Shown: positions 1 through 9,141, counted from the stretch's first letter. The stretch is 47,632 nt of DNA from Nitrosomonas ureae (GCA_945872825.1 CAMCBD010000012.1:1-47632), one strand, 5' to 3'. The notes: generated from the letters alone by a model not told the origin. Program-made: numbers and translations.

Positions 1-79
1 TGGTTTCATCGCCCCGTATCGCAGCCAGCGCTATTTTTGCTTTGAATTCACTGGAATATTGTGTGCGTTTCTTGCTCAT
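1..79 (-). CDS. IS3-family transposase OrfA, N-terminal fragment
   Basis: The ATG is at 77-79 on the minus strand. The 26 visible codons begin MSKKRTQYSSEFKAKIALAA, the typical start of the helix-turn-helix OrfA of IS3-group elements (transposase_8 type). OrfA normally binds the terminal repeats and is joined to OrfB by a -1 frameshift, but OrfB is outside the window. A GAGG ribosome-binding sequence lies just upstream. The gene is partial only because the window ends here. Confidence 0.75.
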   Translation of the reverse strand, partial: MSKKRTQYSSEFKAKIALAAIRGDET

Positions 80-127
80 GATTATGATCCTCTATAGTGT
101 CCATAACAGAGCTTAACAACCTGTCCA
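1..127 (-). mobile_element. IS3-family insertion sequence, 5' end (cut by window edge)
   Basis: The reverse strand carries the start of an IS3-type OrfA preceded by a leader of about 48 bp. The element appears to end at 127, because IS3-family ends read TG...CA and the plus strand reads CTGTCCA at 121-127. Coding sequence homologous to hemN begins directly after it. The rest of the element lies left of the window, so neither the second inverted repeat nor the target duplication can be seen. Confidence 0.75.
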
Positions 128-1186
128 GTTTTGCGGTACCACTTCAGTGGTACCCCGGCCCTCCTGAGTGATACTCAGTTAAGCCACATTATGAAAGAAA
201 TCCGGCAAAATTTTAATTTGGTAAAAGAGGGAGAATATTGCATAGAGATCGATTCACGGCAAATCGCTCATCTTTCAATGCAGGCATTGAAACAAATGGG
301 ATTTAATTGCGCAATTATTGGCGTTCAGGATTTTGATCAACTGGTACAGCAAACTATACAACGCTTGCAAACAGAAGATACTACGTTGCGCGCTATTCAG
401 AATGCACAACAAGCCGGTTTTAAAACGATTAGAGTTGAATTGATTTTCGGATTACCAAAACAGACTGTAGAGAAGTTTGAATACACCTTGGGAAGAATCA
501 TTGCTGCTAATCCAAATCAAATAAATTTATTGAATTATCTTCACTTGCCAGAAAAATTCAAATCGCAACGGAACATTAATTTAGAAGATTTACCCGATAC
601 AGAAACCCGGCTTGAGATGTTGTTGCTCGCAATTGCTCGATTAACTGATGCCGGTTATAGCCATATTGGCATGAATCTTTTTGCCACGCGCGACGATCAA
701 TTGGTCATAGCGCAGCGGCAAGGCAGGCTTCATTATAGTTTGCAAGGTTATTCGGTTTATCCTGATTGTGATCGAATTGCATTAGGTATATCTGGAGTTG
801 GGCGCATTGGCCCAACTTTAAATCAGAATCATTGTGATCTTTTGCAATACTACGACAAGCTGGAACAGAATATTCTTCCCACTTTGCGTGGCATTGAATT
901 AAGTGCTGATGATTTGATACGGCGTTCTGTCATGCAAGCACTGATTTGTCATTCAGTACTCTCGTTTGAATCAGTAGAAACTTATTTTCCAATTGAATTC
1001 AAACACTACTTTGCAACAGAGTTAACAGAGCTTTTGATGTACGAGCAAGCTGGTTTGGTAACGCTAGATGATGACGAGATTATTGTGACCCCTATAGGGC
1101 AGCTACTACTGAGCGGTATTTGCAGAGTTTTTGATAAATATTTACGCGCTAATCAGCAACGCAAAAATAACTCGATGCATCTATAA
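128..1186 (+). pseudogene. hemN: Oxygen-independent coproporphyrinogen III oxidase, 5'-truncated by IS
   Basis: The 350-residue frame aligns along its length with the C-terminal three quarters of HemN: HFSGTP (normally HxGGGTP), the GVQDF segment, the IFGLPKQT segment, HLPEKFKSQR, GYSHIGMNLFA and a C-terminal HemN domain. HemN is a radical-SAM enzyme that decarboxylates two propionates of coproporphyrinogen III in anaerobic haem synthesis. The N-terminus with the CxxxCxxC cluster motif is absent, and the frame begins exactly where the IS ends. The frame is otherwise intact, so the insertion may be recent. The only in-frame start is a TTG at 131 without a good ribosome-binding site. Without the 4Fe-4S site the product should be inactive. 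A second haem oxidase is expected elsewhere. Confidence 0.85.
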
Positions 1187-1190
1187 GCTT

Positions 1191-1230
1191 TTCTTGCCTG
1201 AGAATCCGTTTCGGCTCTCAGGCAAGAAAA
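1191..1230. terminator. Bidirectional rho-independent terminator
   Basis: A stem CTTGCCTGAG / CTCAGGCAAG with a loop of about 14 nt is flanked by TTTT on the left and AAAA on the right. It can serve the truncated hemN on the plus strand and the cytochrome gene on the minus strand, which converge here. Confidence 0.85.
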
Positions 1231-1231
1231 A

Positions 1232-1540
1232 TTATTTGACTTCGCTATTGGTTAAAACATATTCGGCTAAACGATCTGCAGCTTCGCCCTGAATATTCTT
1301 GAACGCGGGCATTCTCATACTTCCCGATTGAAACTTCTTGATAACAGCATCCTTATTGGCGACTTTCTCACTGAGTATCATTGCAACGTTAGCACTTAAA
1401 GGTTTATGGCATTCGGTGCAAGCCGTGCTGAAGATTTGTTCACCTGATGCGCCTGCTGGCGGGGTATAGTCTTTACTTGCGCCACAACCGGCTAATATAA
1501 GCAGCGCCGATATTGTTAATGCAAAATTTAATTTTTTCAT
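1232..1540 (-). CDS. Small monohaem cytochrome c lipoprotein
   Basis: This 102-residue protein has a lipoprotein signal peptide ending in the lipobox LAGC (Cys about 19), so it should be lipid-anchored on the periplasmic face. One class I haem motif follows, CTECH at about residues 41-45. A Met-rich segment SGSMRMPAF probably supplies the axial methionine. It is about the size of a cytochrome c5/c553 domain. The likely role is periplasmic electron transfer; the partner cannot be told from context. The start ATG follows GGAGTT. The gene is monocistronic, ending at the bidirectional terminator at 1191-1230. Confidence 0.85.
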   Translation of the reverse strand: MKKLNFALTISALLILAGCGASKDYTPPAGASGEQIFSTACTECHKPLSANVAMILSEKVANKDAVIKKFQSGSMRMPAFKNIQGEAADRLAEYVLTNSEVK

Positions 1541-1615
1541 TCTCTAACTCCAGTTCGTTTAGTTCAAATAAAATCGAGAATGATCTCGATCCCAGTTCAA
1601 TATATAAATTGTTAT

Positions 1616-1690
1616 TTAAGGAAGCTTTGGCAATCAATACCATAGATTTCTCGCCACGCTCGAGATGACAGTTATTCAGAGATTCCTTAA
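1616..1690 (-). repeat. Palindromic short repeat family 1, internally deleted copy
   Basis: This is a shortened copy, reverse orientation, of the 118-bp repeat found at 6345-6462 and 41346-41463. It keeps the outer TTAAGGAA ends and the block with TCTCGCCACGCTCGAGATGA, but lacks the half related to AGATTCCTCACTxxGTTCGGAAT. A 258-nt open frame across it (1473-1730) is judged spurious. Confidence 0.75.
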
Positions 1691-1948
1691 GAAATTTCAC
1701 CCAGGTTTCACAATTTAGCTGGCCTAACATACCTAGTAATACGACAGCTTGTCAAACAAATGTTTTATAAAATCTATTGATCAATACGGATCGGTTTCTC
1801 ATTATCCCTCAACTTATAAGGGACGCTTAGTATTGTTCCTAAATGCAACAAAATCACAACCAGTGTAAAAAATGAATAGTCTTCAATAATCAAGGGATTT
1901 TTAGCTAAAAAAACAACACTGGCTGCTATTTCTTTGACGCCATTCTTT
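1691..1948. other. Intergenic, nothing recognised
   Basis: AT-rich spacer between the repeat at 1616-1690 and the TTGACAC array. I see no gene, RNA or clear hairpin in it. Confidence 0.5.
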
Positions 1949-2146
1949 TTCTTGACACTTTCTTAACATTTGGCATGCTAATGTGTGCGCTGGCACAATA
2001 AAAATATGATCAAAATTTTTAGATTCTTAATTTAGGTTCTTCAATCTTAATTAGAATTAGCTGTAATAACACCATTCATGATAGTTGTTCTTCTTGACAC
2101 TTTCTTGACACTTTCTTGACATTTATTATGTTATTGTCGCTCGCTG
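1949..2146 (+). promoter_or_regulatory. Duplicated upstream region with 11-bp TTTCTTGACAC repeats
   Basis: The phrase TTCTTGACACTTTCTT occurs at about 1949 and again at about 2090-2130. The second site has three TCTTGACA units in tandem at 11-bp spacing, close to one helical turn. Each site continues into a related tail with ATGYTAWTGT, so a segment of roughly 45 bp appears duplicated about 150 bp apart. Each TTGACA resembles a -35 element. The array lies upstream of the outer-membrane protein gene at 2303 and could be stacked promoters or activator sites. Confidence 0.45.
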
Positions 2147-2162
2147 AAAATAATGGTCGGTT

Positions 2163-2190
2163 TTATCCACAGTTTATATAAACTGTGGAT
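2163..2190. promoter_or_regulatory. Perfect 26-bp palindrome with two opposed DnaA-box-like ends
   Basis: Positions 2165-2190 form an exact palindrome centred on TATA. The left arm reads TTATCCACA (2163-2171), the consensus DnaA box. The right arm reads TGTGGATTA, one mismatch from the inverted consensus. The site lies about 115 bp before the start of the outer-membrane protein gene. Repressor operator or DnaA-responsive site are both possible; there is no other origin-like sequence nearby. Confidence 0.5.
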
Positions 2191-2302
2191 TATGTGAGAA
2201 ATGGGACGGTAGATTTTATATCCAATGAACGTGGTTTGGGATGACAGATCTATAACTTTAACTGATTTTTTAAAGATAAGATTGTTTCAAAGGGGAGATT
2301 GT

Positions 2303-3049
2303 ATGTTGAGAAAAATAAATAGTTTAATTGTAGGAGCTGCACTCGGTTTAGCGCTTAGTAGCTCAGCTATTGCTGACACTTTCGTAGAGGATTTTCAATC
2401 GTGGGGAAATGTTACTGCACAAGGTAGCTTTGCACCAATTAATCCCGACTTAAAGAAGTTCAGATACTGGCTTGAAGGGCAAGGCCGTTTTGGTAATGAT
2501 TCCTCAGTGGTTTCGCAAGGGATTATTCGTCCCGGTTTAGGTTACTCGGTTAACGATAAAACATCCGTTTGGTTGGGTTATGCTTGGGTTCCAACGGGCC
2601 ATCCGTTTGCACTTGCAAGTCCTTATAACGAAAATCGTATCTGGCAACAACTGCTATGGGCTGACAATTTTTCCTTTGGTAGACTCACCAGCCGTTCACG
2701 ATTTGAGCAGCGTTTCTATGATCATAATGCGCCGATTGCCGGCTCAAATGATGTGAATCATCGCTTTCGCCAGTTGATTAAACTAGCTGTACCCATGCCT
2801 TTTATATCGCCTAACGTTAGTTTCATCATTCAAGATGAATTATTCATTAATATGACTAACGCTAATAATCCTGGCTTTATTAGTCAAGGATTCGATCAGA
2901 ACCGGTTTTTTACAGGGCTGGCTTATAAATGGAATTCCGTTGCAACGACTGAGATCGGCTATATGAATCTGTACTTCAATAGACCGCATAGCCCTCGTGC
3001 GGATCAGATGTTGCATATTCTGGGAGTTAACTTGTTTCTGAATTTCTGA
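2303..3049 (+). CDS. DUF2490-type outer-membrane protein
   Basis: I chose the ATG at 2303 because AAAGGGGAG lies 7-8 nt upstream and the protein then begins with a clean signal peptide (MLRKINSLIVGAALGLALSS, cleavage near AIA-DT). An upstream in-frame ATG at 2225 would add 26 residues ahead of the signal. The mature 225 residues alternate aromatic and polar positions as in a beta-barrel and end in phenylalanine (FLNF). The pattern WLEGQGRFG, GLGYSVNDKTSVWLGYAW and RFEQRF resembles DUF2490 proteins, whose role is unknown. The gene is alone, between an elaborate upstream region and a strong terminator. Confidence 0.7.
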   Translation: MLRKINSLIVGAALGLALSSSAIADTFVEDFQSWGNVTAQGSFAPINPDLKKFRYWLEGQGRFGNDSSVVSQGIIRPGLGYSVNDKTSVWLGYAWVPTGHPFALASPYNENRIWQQLLWADNFSFGRLTSRSRFEQRFYDHNAPIAGSNDVNHRFRQLIKLAVPMPFISPNVSFIIQDELFINMTNANNPGFISQGFDQNRFFTGLAYKWNSVATTEIGYMNLYFNRPHSPRADQMLHILGVNLFLNF

Positions 3050-3100
3050 TGAAATAACCGTGTGACAGTGTTTATGTGACACATCGTTTCAGCTTTTTTA

Positions 3101-3142
3101 TAGCCGGTTAATCTTCTTCAATATAAGAAGATTAACCGGCTA
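3101..3142. terminator. Strong rho-independent terminator
   Basis: An 18-bp perfect stem starting TAGCCGGTTAATCTTCTT with a 6-nt loop is preceded by CTTTTTTA and followed by AAGTTTTTCT. It ends the outer-membrane protein transcript and insulates rapA. Confidence 0.9.
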
Positions 3143-3304
3143 AAGTTTTTCTGCTGGTCTTCTAACGGATTAATGGTTCGTTATAATCTAATTGCTGATT
3201 TTCTGGGTTCGTTGCCTATCTTTGCATAAACAAATTCAAAAAATAGTATAGATTTTTATCTATTTTCATTACTATACTGCCCCTTTCCAATTACAAATTA
3301 TTAC

Positions 3305-6205
3305 ATGCACGATTTTAAGCCCGGTCAGCGTTGGATTTGTGATGCTGATTTGCAATTGGGTCTTGGTACTGTTCAAGCTGTTGAGCACAGAATTGTCAGT
3401 ATCCTCTTTAAGGCAGCGGGTGAAACCCGATCCTACGCCAAACTTTCCGCACCGCTGACGCGTGTTATTTTCAAAGCAGGCGATATCATCAGCAGCCATG
3501 ATGGTATCGCATTGAAGGTTATTCATGCCAATGAACGTGATGGTTTAATTGTTTACGTGGGTGAAAGCGAAGGGGGAGACCGGATTGAACTGGCCGAAGA
3601 ACAATTAGCGCATCATCTGCAACTGAATCGCCCCGTGGAACGTTTATTTGCGGGTCAATTTGATCGAGATAAATGGTTCCGGATTCGCTATCAATCTTTG
3701 CTGATACGCAACCAACTGGCAAACAAACCGCTGTATGGGTTGGTAGGTACCCGCACCAGCCTGATCCCGCACCAGCTCTATATTGCACAGGAAGTTGCGC
3801 GCCGTTATGCGCCGCGTGTTCTGCTGGCTGACGAAGTGGGTCTGGGGAAAACGATTGAGGCAGGATTAATACTCCATCAGCAATTGTTGACAGGGCGCGC
3901 CGGACGCGTCCTCATTGTGGTTCCCGAAACCTTGATTCATCAATGGCTGGTGGAAATGTTGCGGCGCTTCAATCTGCAATTCAGTATCTTCGATGAAGCG
4001 CGATGCCTGTCGTTGGAAGAAAGCGATGAACTGGAAAATCCATTTCAGAGCGAGCAACTGATCCTGTGCAGTCTGAATTTTCTATGCCAATACCCGAAAC
4101 GCTTTCAAGCCGCGCTCCAGGGTAACTGGGATTTATTGGTGGTTGATGAAGCGCATCATCTGCATTGGTCTGAACAAGCCGTCAGTCCGGAATATGCCAT
4201 GATTGAACAATTGGCGGCCTGCACTAAAGGTGTGCTGCTACTAACCGCCACCCCGGAACAACTGGGGAAAGCCAGTCACTTTGCCCGTCTGCGCTTGCTG
4301 GATTCACACCGCTTCAGCAGTTTTTCCGCGTTTGTTGCCGAAGAGCAATCATATGAACCGATTGCTCAAGCCGTGGAAGCGCTGCTCGAAGATCAGGATT
4401 TGAATGAAGAAATCAAGCAAATCATCCTGTCCACAACCGACCCCGCGCAATCCCAGGCACTGCTAGCGCAATTGCAGGATAAAAAAGCGGATTCGGAAAA
4501 AATCCAGCAAGCCAGAAAAATGCTGGCGGAATTGTTGCTGGACCGGCATGGCACTGGACGTATCCTGTTTCGTAACACGCGTGCAGCGATTAAAGGGTTT
4601 CCCGAGCGTAAACTCATTGCCAATCCGTTGGCGTTACCCGGCGAATATCAGCAATGCCTGACGACTTTTGAAACAACGCCTCTGTCAAAACCGCAATTGT
4701 TGCTGTGCCCGGAACTGCTCTATCAGGTGCGATCCGAAGAGGACCAACCGTACTGGACCGAAATCGATCCGCGCATTGGCTGGTTAAGCGCCACGCTCAA
4801 GCGGCTGAAGCCGGAAAAAGTACTGGTTATCACCGCCAATGCGCAAACTGCGCGGGATATCGCGCAGGCGCTCAAAGTCCTCACGGGGCAGCATATTCCG
4901 GTATTCCACGAGCGCATGAGTTTGATTGAACGCGATCGCGCCGCCGCATTCTTTGCCGATAAAGAAAACGGCAGCCCAATACTGGTATGCTCGGAAATCG
5001 GCAGTGAAGGCCGCAATTTCCAGTTCTCCCATCATCTGGTGCTATTCGATTTGCCGTTGAATCCCGATCTGCTGGAACAACGCATCGGCCGGCTGGATCG
5101 TATCGGCCAGACGGAAACCATCCAGATCCATGTGCCCTATCTGGAAAATAGCGCACTGGCGGTGATGTTCCATTGGTATCACGAGGGCTTGAATGCATTT
5201 GAAAAAACCTGCCCGGCGGGTCAAACCGTCTTTTCGCAAGCGCAAGACGCGCTCATCGCCGCGCTTCACCAGCGCCAAACTCACGGCGACACGCTGTCAA
5301 GCCTGATCGCTGTCACGCAATCGGCCAATCAGGTGTTGAACGAAGCATTGGATCGCGGGCGCGACAAGCTGCTGGAATATAATTCTTTCCGTCCCGCCGT
5401 TGCGGAAAGACTCTATCAAGAAGCGCGCGCTCAAGATGCCGATGCCGCACTGCCGCAGTATATGGAAACAGTGTTTGACTGCTGCGGCGTGCATATCGAA
5501 GACCACCGCGCCGGTAGTTTCCTGATCGAACCGAGCGAGCACATGAGCATGCCATTTCCCGGTTTAATGGACGAAGGTTCGGTGATTACGTATGCCAGAA
5601 ACGTTGCGCTCGCCAATGAAGATATGTATTTCCTGACATGGGAACATCCGATGGTCATCCACGCGATGGAACGAATCCTGAATCAGGAAACCGGTAACGC
5701 AGTGGTTTCTGCCATGAAACATAAAAAGGTACAACCGGGCACCTTATTCCTGGAAAGCCTGTTCGTGCTGGAGGCGAGCGGGCAACATGTGCAGCAAGGC
5801 AACCGCTACCTGCCGCCCGCAGTGATTCGTATTTTTCTGGATGAGCAAGGCAGCGGCGACTATCCCTATCTCGACCACGACTCGGTCAATCAACATCTGC
5901 AACCGGTCACATCGGGCATCGCCAAGCAAGTGATCCAACTCAAAGAAGACGCGATCCGCGAACTACTGACCCTAAGCGAACAACAAGCGAACGCGCAAGC
6001 CCCGCAACTCATCGCCCAGGCCGAGGCGCGAATCCAACAAACCTTCATCCCAGAAATCGAACGCCTCAAAGCCTTGCAACAAGTGAATCCGAATGTGCGC
6101 GACGAAGAAATTCAATTCTTCGAGCAGCAACTGCAGCAACTGACTAGCGCACTGAAATCAAGCAACCTGCGGCTTGATGCCGTGCGGGTGATTGTGGCGA
6201 TTTAA
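3305..6205 (+). CDS. rapA: RNA polymerase-associated SWI2/SNF2 ATPase RapA
   Basis: RapA (HepA) binds RNA polymerase and uses ATP hydrolysis to recycle polymerase stalled after termination. The 966 residues match the family length (E. coli about 968). Visible in order: N-terminal Tudor-like part (GQRWICDADLQLGLGTV, residues 7-23), helicase motif I LADEVGLGKT (about 174-183), motif Ia VPETLIHQWL, motif II DEAHH (about 281), motif III LLTATPEQLG, and the C-terminal helicase motifs with EGRNFQFSHHLVLFDLP and QRIGRLDRIGQ. The start ATG follows an AT-rich leader without a strong ribosome-binding site. Its TAA stop is formed by the first bases of the repeat at 6203-6347, so the extreme C-terminus may have been altered by that insertion. 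Confidence 0.95.
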   Translation: MHDFKPGQRWICDADLQLGLGTVQAVEHRIVSILFKAAGETRSYAKLSAPLTRVIFKAGDIISSHDGIALKVIHANERDGLIVYVGESEGGDRIELAEEQLAHHLQLNRPVERLFAGQFDRDKWFRIRYQSLLIRNQLANKPLYGLVGTRTSLIPHQLYIAQEVARRYAPRVLLADEVGLGKTIEAGLILHQQLLTGRAGRVLIVVPETLIHQWLVEMLRRFNLQFSIFDEARCLSLEESDELENPFQSEQLILCSLNFLCQYPKRFQAALQGNWDLLVVDEAHHLHWSEQAVSPEYAMIEQLAACTKGVLLLTATPEQLGKASHFARLRLLDSHRFSSFSAFVAEEQSYEPIAQAVEALLEDQDLNEEIKQIILSTTDPAQSQALLAQLQDKKADSEKIQQARKMLAELLLDRHGTGRILFRNTRAAIKGFPERKLIANPLALPGEYQQCLTTFETTPLSKPQLLLCPELLYQVRSEEDQPYWTEIDPRIGWLSATLKRLKPEKVLVITANAQTARDIAQALKVLTGQHIPVFHERMSLIERDRAAAFFADKENGSPILVCSEIGSEGRNFQFSHHLVLFDLPLNPDLLEQRIGRLDRIGQTETIQIHVPYLENSALAVMFHWYHEGLNAFEKTCPAGQTVFSQAQDALIAALHQRQTHGDTLSSLIAVTQSANQVLNEALDRGRDKLLEYNSFRPAVAERLYQEARAQDADAALPQYMETVFDCCGVHIEDHRAGSFLIEPSEHMSMPFPGLMDEGSVITYARNVALANEDMYFLTWEHPMVIHAMERILNQETGNAVVSAMKHKKVQPGTLFLESLFVLEASGQHVQQGNRYLPPAVIRIFLDEQGSGDYPYLDHDSVNQHLQPVTSGIAKQVIQLKEDAIRELLTLSEQQANAQAPQLIAQAEARIQQTFIPEIERLKALQQVNPNVRDEEIQFFEQQLQQLTSALKSSNLRLDAVRVIVAI

Positions 6206-6347
6206 CAGGCCGTTGAGAAACTTCTGCGTTGCCGCTGCGGTGTTAAAAACAGACTCAAAATGCTCATTGATTAAGCATAAACTGCGCTTTTTCGCCTGTT
6301 TTCGCCTTGCATCGGCTGCCTCGAAAACGTTTTTCAGCAGCCTGTTA
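6203..6347 (-). repeat. Short inverted-repeat element, family 2, full copy A
   Basis: This element of about 145 bp ends in the inverted repeat AACAGGCCGTTGAGAAAC / GTTTTTCAGCAGCCTGTT. Its reverse complement is almost identical to 21981-22126 and to the partial copy at 28823-28913. It has no transposase and fits a MITE. Its first bases provide the rapA stop codon. A short open frame seen in both full copies (conserved segment VFEAADAR) is probably a by-product of the repeat. Confidence 0.85.
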
Positions 6348-6462
6348 AGGAGACTCTGAATCACTGTCATTTCGAGCGTGGCGAGAAATCTATAATATTG
6401 ATTATCAAAGATTCCTCACTTTGTTCGGAATGACAAATGCGAGTTATTCCGAGCTTTCTAAG
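6345..6462 (+). repeat. Palindromic short repeat, family 1, full copy
   Basis: This 118-bp element abuts the family 2 copy. Its ends are TTAAGGAGACTCTGAATC and GAGTTATTCCGAGCTTTCTAAG, roughly inverted. Inside are TCATTTCGAGCGTGGCGAGA and AGATTCCTCACTTTGTTCGG. It matches 41346-41463 over the whole length. From 6463 to 6600 I see no gene. Confidence 0.8.
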
Positions 6463-6600
6463 CGATTTCCAATGCCGGTAGGCCGTTCACGATGTAGTCT
6501 GAGTTTTCAGATTGGTTCATGAATCAGTAAAATCTTTCCTGCTTGGGTAGCCAGAAGAAGTTTCAACTTCGATTCCCGGAACGCGGAGAGTCTTTGCCCT

Positions 6601-9141
6601 TCAATCCTTTGCCACAACGGTGTCGTAAAGCCCATAGTGTGACAAGCCTTGGTGGCTCTCAATACCCGTATAGCGTAGCGACGCATCTTCATAGCGACGG
6701 AAGGCAAAGACGGCCTGGTTCATCTGCTCGGTGTTGAACACCTTGAGACGGACGAGCAGGTAGAAGTCCTTCACAGTCAAACCAGTCACGGCCAAGAACA
6801 AGTCAGGTTCGAGTTTGGTAATGACATCCTGCAACGTGTTCTCGCGGAAATCGGTGAGGTACATAAACGCAGGAATGCGGGTGGCAAACTTGATCAGCTT
6901 TTCCTGAACCAGCTTGCGCTTGGACTTGTATTCCTTCTCTTCGTCGGAGAGTTCCTTCTTCTCTTTTGCTGACAAGTCCTTACTCTTCGCCTTGTTCTTG
7001 AGTTCCTTGACCTTCTCGCTCTTGTTGATGATGGTCTCGATGATGTTGTCACCCAGCGTGCGCCAGCCTTCGATGCGCTCGACGGCAGCCATCGCCTCGG
7101 GGTTGCCCATGATGCGCCGGAGCGTGTCGTTATCCACGTTCACCAGCAGTGCGCTCTCCCACTTGCGTGCCAGCAGCGTGGCCGAGGTGCCTGCCATGGC
7201 GATGTCGAGAATGCCACCTGCGTCAATCTGCGTCATGTTCGCGCCGTCATAGGCCAGCACAGGCAGGAACGATACGAGCTCCTTGACCGCGTTCTCCGGG
7301 TTTGGCTCATTGGGAGACAGGCCGATGCCATATTCCGAAAGTTGTCGCAAGGCCCGGGTGGGCGCGAAGTCGAACACGAAGCAGACGGGTTTGAGAATCT
7401 CCTCCTCGTTCGGGTTGTCGCCGTTGGGATTCTTGATGGACCATGGTGATTGCACGCGAAATGCCGCCTGAAAATAGGTCTCGGGCGACTTGAGATTGCG
7501 CAGCATTAGGATGGACGACCACTGCGCTACGGTGACGCCAGTGGTGAGTTTGCCGCACGAGAGCGTGATGGTCTTGGTGTCGAATCCGCTGCCGATGGCT
7601 TTTCGCACTGGCGGCAACGCCTCCAATCCGATTCCCGCCGAGGTGCCTGCGGCGACAGCTAACGTGTAGTCATGCCAGAAGACATTGTGCTTCTCGGCTA
7701 GCAGGTTCGCCATCGCATGGCAGGCCGCGACATTGGGCAAGAACCAGAACGAGTGCTGCAGGTAGGGCAGCAGGCGCACGTCGGAATACGGAAATGGCGG
7801 CCGCGTACCGGTCTTCAGGTGCTCGACCGATTTTTGTGCGTAATCCCCACGGATGATGTCTAGCCACTTTTGCACATCGTTCTTGTGCTTGAACTGTGCC
7901 GTTCTGCCCGTGCCCGATGCCTCGAAGAACGTGTTGAGATCGAATTCGTCAAACTCGCCGCCGCTCGCAATGGTTAGTAGTTCATCCGGCATCTGATAAG
8001 TCAGCAACCGCATCTGTGGCAGCGCAGCGTAGGGGTTCCGCTGTCCCGGGTGCTGGGCGGCAAACGCCTCCTTGGCACGCTGCTCGTCGGTGTAGGTCCA
8101 GTTGAAAATCTGTTCCTCGATGAACTCGCCGGTCGCCAGCGCCTTGAACGGCGTGCCGGAGAGGTACAGATAAGCCTTGGTGGTGATGGGCAGGAACTCG
8201 GTTTCCTTCTCCGAGAGCACGGTGAAGTCTTCGTTCATGTCCTCCAGACCGGCGGTATATTCGAGCCTGGCCTCCTTCTTTGCGACGGCCTCCTCCTCAC
8301 CCTCGAATAGTTCCTTCGCGGTGTCGCGCCACGCCCCGAAGTGGTATTCGTCGAACACCACAAGGTCCCAATTTACCGTATGGAGCCACTCGTTCTTGGG
8401 CTTGATGTTCCCTACCATGTCGCGTCCCAGCAGATCCTGGAAAGAGCCGAAATAGACAACTGGCTTCTTGCGGTCAATCTGAGTTGGGTCGCTACCGGAT
8501 GAGCGCGAGAGGTACTGCCACCCGTCGAAGTCCACATGGTTTTCCAGGTCGGTCTGCCAGGCATCTTCCACCGCCGGCTTGAAGGTGAGCACCAGCACGC
8601 GCTTCGCGCCGAGTTTCTTGGCCAACTGGTAGGCGGTGAAGGTCTTGCCGAAGCGCATCTTCGCGTTCCACAGAAAGCGAGGAGCGGCGCTCTTGTTTTC
8701 GCCCCAGATTGAGTTGTAGTAGTCAAAGGTTTTGTCCACAGCCTCGGCCTGCTCCCGGCGCATCGGGAAGGTTTCGTGATGCGTTCCCGTGAAGCGCTGG
8801 CCAGTGCGCAACTCGGTGAGTGCATTTTTTACGTCTTTGATCGTACAGCACATCCACTCCAGCTCGACCTTTTCGAAGCCTTTTTTGACGAGTGCGGCGC
8901 GCACTTCGTGGTCGCTAAAAATACTACCGTCGTCGCTCTCGGCGGACTCATCAAGTTCGATCCTGTAATTCTTGATGGCAGCGGTCTTGAGCTGTTCAGC
9001 GACGCGCTGCTTCACGTTGCGCGTGGTCTGCCCCACCTTGAGCAGACTCATGTGTGCCTTGTCGTCAATGGAGTAGGCGTAGATGCGCGGCCGGGCTTCC
9101 GGCTTGGGCGCAAGAATTTCCTCGATGGTGTGTTTACTCAT
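6601..9141 (-). CDS. Putative restriction subunit: GIY-YIG nuclease fused to SF2 helicase
   Basis: Residues of about 15-50 (RIYAYSIDDKAHMSLLKVGQ...R) resemble the GIY-YIG/T5orf172 nuclease core. Then follows a superfamily 2 ATPase as in type I/III restriction subunits: Walker A NAKMRFGKTFT (about 164), motif II DEYH (about 264), motif III LSGTP, motif V/VI GKLTTGVTV and AAFRVQSPW. The last 200 residues include a lysine-rich coiled coil and have no recognised fold. I chose the ATG at 9141 (MSKHTIEE), which overlaps the upstream stop and follows GGTGAGG; a GTG at 9150 is possible. With the two methylase-like genes upstream it forms a restriction-modification operon. It would cut and translocate on unmodified DNA, by inference from domains. 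The G+C looks higher than in the AT-rich genes to the right. Confidence 0.8.
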   Translation of the reverse strand: MSKHTIEEILAPKPEARPRIYAYSIDDKAHMSLLKVGQTTRNVKQRVAEQLKTAAIKNYRIELDESAESDDGSIFSDHEVRAALVKKGFEKVELEWMCCTIKDVKNALTELRTGQRFTGTHHETFPMRREQAEAVDKTFDYYNSIWGENKSAAPRFLWNAKMRFGKTFTAYQLAKKLGAKRVLVLTFKPAVEDAWQTDLENHVDFDGWQYLSRSSGSDPTQIDRKKPVVYFGSFQDLLGRDMVGNIKPKNEWLHTVNWDLVVFDEYHFGAWRDTAKELFEGEEEAVAKKEARLEYTAGLEDMNEDFTVLSEKETEFLPITTKAYLYLSGTPFKALATGEFIEEQIFNWTYTDEQRAKEAFAAQHPGQRNPYAALPQMRLLTYQMPDELLTIASGGEFDEFDLNTFFEASGTGRTAQFKHKNDVQKWLDIIRGDYAQKSVEHLKTGTRPPFPYSDVRLLPYLQHSFWFLPNVAACHAMANLLAEKHNVFWHDYTLAVAAGTSAGIGLEALPPVRKAIGSGFDTKTITLSCGKLTTGVTVAQWSSILMLRNLKSPETYFQAAFRVQSPWSIKNPNGDNPNEEEILKPVCFVFDFAPTRALRQLSEYGIGLSPNEPNPENAVKELVSFLPVLAYDGANMTQIDAGGILDIAMAGTSATLLARKWESALLVNVDNDTLRRIMGNPEAMAAVERIEGWRTLGDNIIETIINKSEKVKELKNKAKSKDLSAKEKKELSDEEKEYKSKRKLVQEKLIKFATRIPAFMYLTDFRENTLQDVITKLEPDLFLAVTGLTVKDFYLLVRLKVFNTEQMNQAVFAFRRYEDASLRYTGIESHQGLSHYGLYDTVVAKD

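Noticed and set aside
1473-1730. 85-codon open frame on the minus strand
   Set aside because: It overlaps the cytochrome signal peptide in another frame and runs through a repeat; no protein-like features.
2163-2190. Replication origin
   Set aside because: Two DnaA-like boxes alone, with no dnaA/dnaN/gidA genes, no box cluster and no AT-rich unwinding region.
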